Assembly: GCF_013426205.1 (NCBI RefSeq)
Contig: NC_089424.1
Coordinates: 4,278,001 to 4,342,000 of the forward strand
Source of the DNA: Metarhizium brunneum
Taxonomy: Eukaryota > Ascomycota > Sordariomycetes > Hypocreales > Clavicipitaceae
DNA length: 64,000 bases
Reading direction: 5' to 3'
Below are positions 55,480-64,000 of the stretch, piece by piece. The notes under the pieces are model-generated. The model searched no databases. It worked only from the letters and a program-made list of their open reading frames with translations, and was not told where the DNA came from. The position numbers were made by a program, and so were the translations under genes. The first letter of the stretch is position 1. Each line of letters starts with the position of its first letter.

Positions 55480-58119
55480 ATGGGTTTGAAAGAGCGCTTT
55501 GTGACCGTGACCAGGTCGTGGTCCGCTACCGACGAAGACGCCGCAGAAGCCTCTCCGCCCCGAAACGAGCGGCGCTTCCGAAAACAACACCGATGGGATC
55601 CGTTCCTCGACAACGAGAGGCTCGAAACGAGCACCGACAACGCCGAGGGTGCTCCCGCCGTCAACGAAGCGGTCCAAGATGACTCGCCGTATCCCGAAGT
55701 TCGCGCCTCGGTACGTCGCAACCCCGAGCAATATTTCCGCGAGCCTCGTCAGCAACACTTACCCAGCCCGTGTTCGCGTCGTAGGTTCCTCCCACCGACG
55801 ATCCCGACATGCCCGTCAACACCATCCGCGCCTGGTTCCTGGGTGTCGTCCTCTGCACCGTCATCGCGGCGTGCAACGTCCTCCTCTCCCTCCGCCGCCA
55901 GTCGACGTCCATTTCGCCCACAGTCGTCCAACTAGTTGCGTACCCGTAAGTCCAAGGCCCGCCCCCCGAGTCCCGTCGACGAGAGAGCAAGAACCTGACG
56001 GCGAGTGCGTGTCCAAAGAATGGGCGTCGGCCTGGCCAAGGTCCTGCCCACCACCGTGTACCGCGTCTCCGGCCACGAGTTCACCCTGAATCCCGGCCCG
56101 TTCAACGTCAAGGAGCACACCATCGTCACCATGATGACGGCCGCCGGCTCGTCCATCAGCTACGCCATCGAGATTCTCCTCGCCCAGGAAGTCTTTTACA
56201 ACCAGCACTTCAAATGGGGATTCCAGCTGCTCCTGATGGTGTCCACGCAGGCCATGGGCTTTGGCGTCGCCGGCATCGCGCGGCGCTTCCTCGTCTGGCC
56301 GTCCGCCATGGTCTGGCCCGCGAACCTGGTGACCTGCACCGTCATGCATGCCCTGCATACGCATGTGCCCGCCGACCCGGCAGCCACCAGCGGCTGGAAG
56401 ATGGGCCGTTATAGCTTCTTCCTGGTCGTCGCCCTGGCCTGCTTTGCCTGGACGTGGGTTCCCCAGGTCTTTGCCCAGTTCCTGCAGTACTTTGCGTTTG
56501 CGTGCTGGATCGCGCCCAGGAACGTCGTCGTCAACCAGGTCTTTGGTGCCTTTACCGGCCTGGGAATCGTCCCCGTCACGTTCGACTGGCTCACCGTCTC
56601 GTCGTGGCTGGGCAGCCCCCTCGAGTCCCCTGCCTTTGCCATCTTCAACGTTGCGTTTGGTCTCTTTATTTGCCTGGTCGGGGCCGCGGGCCTCGTCTGG
56701 GCTGGCCCGGATTACTACCGCTATCTTCCCATTTCGTGAGTGTCTCGTCGGAGGACGACCCCCGGGCCGCAGACGCCGTGAAGCTAACCAGGTCTTGTCG
56801 TCAGTGCCAACAGCAACTTTGACCGCTATGCCGGCGTGTACAACACGAGCCGCATCCTAAACGCCAACTTTACCATCAACGAGGCGGCATACCATGAGTA
56901 TTCGCCGATTCTCCTCGGGGCAAACTTTTCTCTCTCGTACGGCATGGGCTTCGCCGGCCTCATCTCCACCATTGTCCACGTCGTGGTTTTCTACGGCGGC
57001 GACATCTGGAGCCGTGTCAAGGATCCCCAATACGACGAACCCGACGTTCATCTCCGGCTCATGCGAAGATACAAGGAAGCACCGCAGTGGTGGTTCGCCG
57101 CCATCTTTTCCATATCCTTTGCTTTTGGCATGATTGCCTCGCAGGCCTGGCAAACGCATCTGCCGTGGTGGGCCTACATTGTTTGCATCATCATCGGCGC
57201 CGCCCTCTTCATCCCCATTGGCATGGTGCAGGCCATTACCAACCAGCAGACCGGCCTCAACGTCGTCACAGAAATGATCTTTGGGTACATGTGAGTTTCC
57301 AGCAAACCCCTTCCCCCCTTTTCCCGAGAGCACACCCGCTCACCTCGCGGCAGGCTGCCCGGTCGCCCCGTGGCCATGATGCTCTTCAAGTCCTGGGGCT
57401 ACATGCTGTCAGCCAACGGCCTCGACTACATCTCCAACATGAAAATCGGCCACTACATGAAGGTGCCCCCCCGGAGCATGTTCGCTGCCCAGGCCTTTGC
57501 CGTCGTCTGGCTCGCCGTCGTCCAGACGTGCACGTACAACTTCCTGCTCGGCAACATCGAGGACATCTGCACCAAGGACCAGGCCCAGGGCCTGACGTGC
57601 CCCAACGCGCGCACCTTTTACAACTCGAGCGTCATTTGGGGCGTCATTGGTCCCAAGCGCGTCTTTGGCCTCGGCGGCATCTACTCCTGGATCAACTGGT
57701 TCTGGCTCATCGGCGCCGCCCTGCCCGTCATCCAGTACCTTGTTGCTCGTAGATATCCTCGCAGCTTTGTGCGATTTATTGTCTGGCCGGCCGTCTTCAG
57801 CGCCAGCAGCATCGTCCCTCCCGCCACCCTCTATTTCCTTACTCCCTGGGTCATTGTCGGTCTCTTTTTCAACTGGTATATTCGACGCAGATACTTTGGC
57901 TGGTGGACGCAGTATACCTATGTTCTCTCCGGTGCGCTCGACATTGGCTCGCGCATCTGTGTTGTCATAATTGCCCTTGCGCTTGGCTTGGGCGACATCC
58001 CCGACTTGGAGTGGTGGGGTAACACGGTTCCTTTTGACACGTTGGACTTTGAAGGAACGGCCGTGACCAAGGCGTTTGTCAAGAATATCACCGAGCCTCT
58101 TGGTCCATCTGTTTGGTAG
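55480..58119 (+). CDS. OPT-family oligopeptide transporter
   Basis: Five exons: 55480-55710, 55785-55945, 56019-56735, 56805-57290 and 57354-58119 (introns 63-74 nt) give 786 residues, a normal OPT length. Signatures: SPYPEVRASV, NTIRAWFLGVVLCTVIAACN, the OPT block NPGPFNVKEH, and ISYAIEILLAQ, then repeated hydrophobic helices, INWFWLIGAALPVIQYLVA, and VPPATLYFLTPWVIVGLFFNW near the end. It imports tetra/pentapeptides or glutathione with H+ across the plasma membrane. Substrate cannot be inferred. The cytosolic N-terminus (about 80 residues) is hydrophilic and acidic. All junctions are in phase and contiguous with family sequence. Confidence 0.95.
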
Positions 58120-58530
58120 ATGTCGCGGGGAAGTCATTGAGTAAGGCTTCGCAGCCATGCCGCATGGAAGGCCAGTTGTAATATAATAGCGTGTATAGAA
58201 ACTATAGAGATTTTCAGCATGCGTGTTGACAAAGTGGTTGGGCCTGCCCTGTAAAATAATGAATTCAGTCCAAATTTTGCCTTGTTTGCTGACGCCAGTT
58301 TAAAACTTCTCAACGTCAAAGACGTCCAAATCATGTGCTCTGAGAAAACTTGGAAAGAAAAGACTAACATTTCGTCATATGCAAAGTCCAGTTTTATTTA
58401 TTGTCAATCACAATCGTCAAGCCCAAACGCCAACGCAACACAACTTAATATATATCCTGCCCGCTGTGTCATCATGATCAGAAACCTACCATCGTCTCGT
58501 GCCACTTTTTCCATCTCCAAGGACTATACA
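58120..58530. other. Convergent intergenic region
   Basis: AT-rich 3' flanks of the OPT gene and SRP54. No other signal. Confidence 0.5.
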
Positions 58531-60174
58531 TCACCTTCTTCCACGGCCACTGCCGCCGGGCATCCCAGGCATCCCAGGCATCCCACCTCCCATCCCCATC
58601 TGTCTCATCATCGCCTGCATATCCATCCCGCCGGGCATGCCGCCTCCTCCACCTAGCATCTTCATCAGTGATCCCATGTCAGGCATACCGCCTGCGCCGC
58701 CAGCGCCGCCCATGCTCTGGAGTCGCTTCTGCATTGCAGCCATCTGCTGGGCTTTGTTGCCGCCGCCCATGGCTTGCTGCGCGCGCTGCATGTTCCTCAT
58801 GTTGCCGCCCATCTTCTTGGCCATGCCGGCCATCATGCGCTGCTGCGTAAGAAGATCTTCCACCTCGCGTACCGACGTTCCTGAGCCGCGAGCTATTCTG
58901 GTCATTCGTGTGGGCTGCTCAATGAGAATCTTGCCATCCGAGTCGAGTTCCTTGTCTGTCATGGAGTCGCAAATGTAAATCATGCGCTTGAGCTTGGCGC
59001 TGCCCTCTTCGTCGTCCATCCCCTGCATCATATTGCTCATGCCAGGGATCATGCCAGCCATTTTGGACAAGGGTCCCATCTTCATAATATTGGACAGCTG
59101 GTCACGGAGATCGCGGACCGTGAAGATGCCTTCCTGTATGTGCTTGATTGTGTCCTTTTGGTTGAGGTTTAGCGACTGGACGTGCTCTACTAGACCGGCC
59201 ATGTCGCCCATGCCCAGCAGCTTCTGCACGAACTGCTGCGGGGCGAAGCGCTCCAGATCCAGCATGTGTTCACCGGTGCCGATGAACACGATGGGGGTGT
59301 GTGTTGCCGCCACGGCTGAAATGGCACCACCGCCGTGGGCATGGCCGTCCGTCTTGGTGATGATGATGGCTCCGAAATCGGCCGCCTCCTTGAACGCCTT
59401 GGCCTGCGACTCTGCCTGCTGACCGATCGAAGCGTCGAGCACCATGATGGTTTCGTCCGGGCGAATCGCCGTCTGGATGTCAATCATCTCTTGGAACAGG
59501 GCCGACTCCTGACGATGTCTACCCGAGGTATCAACAATAATCACATCAAACTTCTCCTTCTTGAACTGGTCCACTCCCGCGCGAGCCACGGCCGCGGGAT
59601 CCGTTTCCGTGAGGGAGCCATAGTACGGAATCTTGGCCTTTGTAGCATTCTGCTTCAGCTGGTCAAACGCACCAGCTCGGAAGGTATCCGCGCACACCAG
59701 GCACGCCCGGAACCCTCTCGTTTGATAGTGTCGCGCAAGCTTGGTACACGTCGTTGTTTTACCAGCACCCTGAAGACCAACAAACATAATGACATTTGGC
59801 TTGCCCTTTTTCGGCTTGAACGGCTCGGCATGCGGGTCGACTAATTGGACGAGTTCGTCGAAGACGGCTTTTTGGATCAGGCGTTTCTTGTTGACAGCGG
59901 GCGGGAGGTCTTTGAAGTTGACTGTGCTTTTGATAGATTTTCGGAGCTGCATGACAAGCTTCACATTGACGTCGGCTTCGAGCAGGGCAGCGCAAATCTC
60001 TTTCAGCATGTTGTCGAAGGCCTAAGCTCGGTCGACAGTCAGATCAAGACGATTCACTATTGCGCCCCCATCAGAAGAGGCTTGTGGGCGGCTCACCTTC
60101 TCATCAAGATTCTGGTCCCTAGTTAGGTTGGTGACCGCCGCATTGATGCGGCGGCCGAGATCTTGAAGAACCAT
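58531..60174 (-). CDS. SRP54: Signal recognition particle 54-kDa subunit
   Basis: Exons 60097-60174 and 58531-60021; the 75-nt intron has GTGAGC, a CTGACT branch and GCTTAG. The 522-residue protein has the N domain ([16 protein letters not shown]), G domain with P-loop [21 protein letters not shown] and [12 protein letters not shown], and a Met-rich M domain ([24 protein letters not shown]) ending in a Gly/Met/Pro-rich tail. It binds signal peptides and 7S RNA and targets ribosomes to the ER through the SRP receptor. The first exon adds 26 residues that complete the N domain; without it the gene would seem to start internally. Gene name by universal family conservation. Confidence 0.97.
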
Positions 60175-60838
60175 GGCGGCAAGAGTGTCGAGATCACTTG
60201 TCCTGGCTTAAAGTTGTGGTTGTGGCAATGTTGAACCAAGTGGCAGCTGGCATTGCTGCTTAGGTCTCTGGTGTGGAGGCGGGGCATTTTGGTGGGCTGT
60301 CGGCAAAAGCATCAATTTTTTCCCGGCGGACAGGGGGGCTACCCTGGAGCCCGCACTTTCTGGACATGATTGCAAGTATATAGACAAATCAGATTGGGAT
60401 ACCAAGTAAATTTCATCTAGGTAAATATGTTTTAGAAAATGAGGATCTTGCATTCCTGCTCATTTTACAAAACTGCGAAGCTGATTCTGTGTGGATTCTT
60501 TGTCGCGGCTTTCACACCAAAGGTCATTGGAATGGGTAGGTCGTATTTGGCAACATGTACTACGCATGGAGGTCAATGTCATTCATCCCTCCGGGCCATC
60601 GATGTTATGACCTTTCCGGACAACTATCATTACGGAATTTGCGCTGCCCTGTGTTCAATGTTGTTGCGACTTACGTGACTACGGAGATAAAACTGCTACG
60701 TGGGCCGTTGCCTCACTTCCAATTGTCAGCTGCAAGTTCCAAGTTTCAAACCACTGCTTTCAAAACTCCAACCCAACCGAGACAGGATCTAGCAAAGGCA
60801 CTCACCCGGTTTTTATGCAGATACACACAGCCGCATCC
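60175..60838. other. Intergenic, SRP54 promoter and GH95 3' flank
   Basis: No gene. Both neighbouring genes are on the minus strand. Confidence 0.5.
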
Positions 60839-63449
60839 TCACAACACCTTCCCATCAACATTATACAACTTCAGAGGTTTCCCGGACCCAACCAGCTTCG
60901 CCTTATTCACCTTGCCATTCGCATCCCACGCAAAATCCACGGAATACCCTCCTCTTAACCTCAGCCCCTTCACGTTACCATCGCCCCAAGCCGCAGGAAT
61001 CGCTGGCCCCAAAACCACTGTCCTATCTCCCGTCTCTCCATGCTTCTGCGGCATATCAACAACCAACATACTCAACATGGCACCGGCCAATCCGAAATTC
61101 GCATCAATCTGGAACGGCGCACTCAAGGCGTTATACATGCTGAGCCCGTTACTCGCAAAATTCATATCAATTGCGTAACGCAGCTCATAGTACGCTTCGG
61201 CTGTGTTATTCAGCCTCGCCCAGCACGCCGCGCGCCATACCTTTTCCCAGCCCGAATTGGCGTCGGCTGCATTTCCGGGACCGCGGGACTTGAGAGTCTC
61301 CGCAACAGCCTTTTGTATGGTGCTATTGGTGTAGCCTCCTTGAAAAGAGGAGATAGAGTATCCGGGATACCAGCCTACGAGATGAGATAAGTGGCGATGG
61401 GTGTTCTTGGTGTCGAAACCATACGAGTCGGGAACTTTCCATTCCTTGATGCCGCCCCAGGTGGTGAAGTGCAGACCCTTGTCCAGCGACGCGAGTTTGG
61501 AGGCTACGTCGCGCTTGAAGACTGTGTCTGTCTCCGATACGAATTCGCCAGAGGCCAGAACCGCTTCAAAGACTTGGTGGATAGCCTGTTGAAAATGTGC
61601 GCAGCCAAAGGTTGTCGGGCCATGCTCGGGGCTATTGCACGGGTTGACGACCAAGGTGCCGTCTTTGAAGAAGGCATCATGTTGAAGTTGAGAGAGCCAG
61701 AATTTGGCTACGCCTTTAAGAAGCGGATATCCTTGTGTTTTAAGCCATGATACGTCACGGCTGTACTCAAAGTTGTCCCAGACATGTTGCATCATCCATG
61801 CCGCCGATGCCGGGTCTAATTCGTTGTTAGTAACGAACGCAGGGACGACGTGACTTGTTTGAATTGCCTACAGTTTGCCCAAATTGCTTCATCCTTCATG
61901 GCGGTATGCCCAAAAATATTCATCTCGTGGTGCGTTACCCATCCCGACGCATTATACAGCAGCTTTGCCGTCTCTATTCCCCGCGGCACCCACGTGTCTT
62001 GCATATAATTCCACAATGCAGGTTGCGTCTTTGTCAGCCCCGTTTGGTCCGCGGCCCAGTAGTTCATTTGAAGGTTAATATTGGCATGGTAGTCCGCACT
62101 CCAAGCGGGGGAAAGCTGCTCAGCCCAACGACCTTGCAAGTTGGCGGGGAGTGAGTTGTCTCGCGAAGATGCGATGAGCAGGTAGCGAGCGTAGTCGAAC
62201 AGAAGCCCTTCGACAAAAGGGTCTCCCTTTCCGTCTACCGAGTACTGAGAAATGATTGATGCCGTGTCCTTCTTAACGGATCCGTTTGGATCCGGAAGAT
62301 TGAGAGTAAACGTGCCAAAAAGTTCAGCATAATCGGATACATGTTGCGATAGCATGTCCTCGTAGGTTGTCTTGGCTGCCTTTAACACCGCAGCTTCTAC
62401 ACCGGGACCGGGGTCCTCTCCTTTAAAGCTGTAGTTGTTTTGCGCGTTGCCTTTCTTCTGGTCATAATTTGTGTTGGCGCTGAAGACGATTGTCAACGAG
62501 TTGCTGCCTCCAGAGGGTGTAATAGTCAGGGTCCCATCATCGGAGCAAGACGTATTTGCCCCGTTACCTCCTTTGGCTCTTGCTTCGTATCTCATTCCGG
62601 CAGGGGGACCAGCCCTTGTCGTACCGCTGAGGCGCGCGAATTCATTACTACATGACGACTTTGCCAGAATTGTGTCCACAAGCAGGTCTTCAAACTTGAC
62701 TGTTGTTTTAGGCACAGTACCAGTTGACGCTATATTGAAAAAACAGGCCTGTGCTGGATACGAGCAAAACAAGTTGGTGGTATATTTCACCGAGTCAACC
62801 ACGTAGGTCGTTGTGTAGAGGCCACGGTCGAGGTCCAAAGTGCGATTATAGTCGCTATACAACGTGCCATGTCCGATCGCAATACTTATGTTTCCCAAGG
62901 CGCGATACGAGCCGTAATGGTCTCCGCTCCCGTAAAGGGCAGTTACGTCTGGTATAAGTTAGTATTACTGAAGATGCTAGTCTCTGTGGTGACCCTCACT
63001 GCCGGATCCTCTCTTGAATATAAAGTCGCGTATTCCTGGAAGAGCACCTGCCTTGGATGAAGGAGGATTGCCTCCTGTGTATGTCTATTTCACGTCAGCC
63101 CGTTAATCTCGATATTGGTGCAGAAACAGGCCACCAACTGAGCTTTCAAAAGGGCCCCCGCTCCATAACGAGTCCACATTCAATGCAAGCTTCTCTGAAC
63201 CAGGTGGTCCGAAAGGCATTGCTGCAAAGAAGGACAAGTTAGCTTGACGACACAAGTAATGGCAGGCTATGGTGTCATACCTCCTAGTTTTCCATTGCCT
63301 ACTGGATAGGTAGTCTTGAGAATAGTCTCATCACTAGACTGAGGCGCATATGTCGCTGGTTGTGTTGACCACAAAGATCGAGCAGATCCAAGAGCTGTAG
63401 CCTGCAAGAAGGCCACAGCAATGGTGTTCAAGTTGATCCAATGCATCAT
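60839..63449 (-). CDS. Secreted alpha-L-fucosidase, GH95
   Basis: Exons 63281-63449, 63135-63221, 63000-63074, 61872-62948 and 60839-61815 (introns 51-60 nt) give 794 residues, typical for GH95. A signal-peptide-like start ([23 protein letters not shown]) is followed by [23 protein letters not shown] and [10 protein letters not shown], and the catalytic (alpha/alpha)6 domain. Active-site features known in bifidobacterial AfcA are visible: the paired Asn in [12 protein letters not shown], Glu in NPCNSPEHG, and Asp in PFQIDANFG. It hydrolyses terminal 1,2-linked fucose, or L-galactose in plant xyloglucan relatives, outside the cell. The second donor (TTG|GTGGCC) is the least certain splice site. 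TATATAA on the minus strand near 63530 is about 80 bp upstream. Confidence 0.93.
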
Positions 63450-64000
63450 GACAGGCGGCTGACTAGTAAAAGGGGCATTTCCCGTTCTGCTTGTTTTGAT
63501 CTATTGAGAGGTAGGCGAAATGGATCCATTATATACCGCCCTAGTTTCCAGTGGCATAAGATCTAGCAAAAATGAGCCTCCGTTCCATGCCATGAATCCC
63601 ATAACAGTCAGCCAGCCCTCCTCGGTACTGTGCTGATGTGGGAAGCGGGGAAAGCACTAATGTAGTCAATGTGACTAAGGAATTGATGCCCACCGATCTG
63701 CAAAAGTAGTTAGAACCCGACGGATAATGGAGCAACATGGAGGTTTACTCCATATAAATAGGAGGAGTATGAGGCCCCGTGCAACAGCTACCATCTTATG
63801 AATCTGTCAGTGCGGCAGCCAAAACCACTGGCTAGATATGGATCCGGCGGCAGTGCTCAAAAAGGAACGAGATCATTCATTCCAATCAGTTGCTAGGTTT
63901 CTCCATATTTCGAGTAGATCACTTGATCTGGTCCAACTCGAAGTTTGCTTCTGTAGTTGGCCATTCAGGACCGACATATCCGCATTGGACTTTGCCACTA
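63450..64000. other. GH95 promoter and unresolved window end
   Basis: A TATA element near 63529-63536; beyond it no supported frame to the window edge. Confidence 0.5.

Overview
The window is filamentous ascomycete nuclear DNA (Pezizomycotina; the gene set and repeat style suggest Sordariomycetes, probably Hypocreales, but this is an inference). The evidence is short introns of about 50-77 nt with GTRNGT donors, CTRAY-type branch points and NAG acceptors, spacious intergenic regions, typical fungal families (sedolisin, OPT, GH95, Yippee, PLAC8, SRP54), and scattered solo LTRs with signs of transition-type decay. I rebuilt exon structures by hand, requiring frame continuity across each junction and a fit to remembered family sequence patterns.

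Layout. 1-9 kb: a PLAC8 protein with a histidine-rich tail, a disordered KEN-box nuclear-type protein, and thymidylate kinase. 9.5-12.6 kb: formyltetrahydrofolate deformylase convergent with an MFS drug/H+ antiporter-type exporter whose 3' side carries an 84-bp tandem duplication. 14.5-17.5 kb: a tandem pair of unknown paralogous small proteins that share promoter, coding region and a 3' inverted-repeat structure. 18-24.3 kb: cytosolic aspartyl-tRNA synthetase, a secreted histidine phosphatase, a Yippee-type zinc protein and a mitochondrial Mrs2-type Mg2+ channel, followed by a glutathione S-transferase pseudogene. 25-30.4 kb: a secreted sedolisin protease with an apparent GC-AG intron and an NAD-dependent 3beta-HSD/epimerase-like enzyme.

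30.5-39 kb is accessory in character: a 27-copy 10-bp minisatellite, solo LTRs (one with a perfect 5-bp target duplication), a small Cys-rich protein, a divergent protein-kinase-like protein, a seven-helix-type membrane protein and an MFS transporter relic. 39.1-43.4 kb holds one six-exon gene for a GMC (cholesterol oxidase-like) oxidoreductase fused to an alpha/beta hydrolase with a Cys in the nucleophile elbow. 43.4-50.9 kb is a long stretch with no recognisable gene. 50.9-52.4 kb is a membrane-anchored MOSC protein; 52.6-53.8 kb holds more LTR copies; 55.5-63.5 kb carries an OPT oligopeptide transporter, SRP54 and a secreted GH95 alpha-L-fucosidase.

Core housekeeping genes (TMPK, AspRS, SRP54, Mrs2) are interleaved with secreted hydrolases and transporters. 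No secondary-metabolite cluster with a backbone enzyme is visible. The most unusual item is the 14.5-17.5 kb duplication, in which the coding parts have diverged strongly while promoter motifs and a base-paired 3' element stay recognisable, including apparent compensatory base changes.
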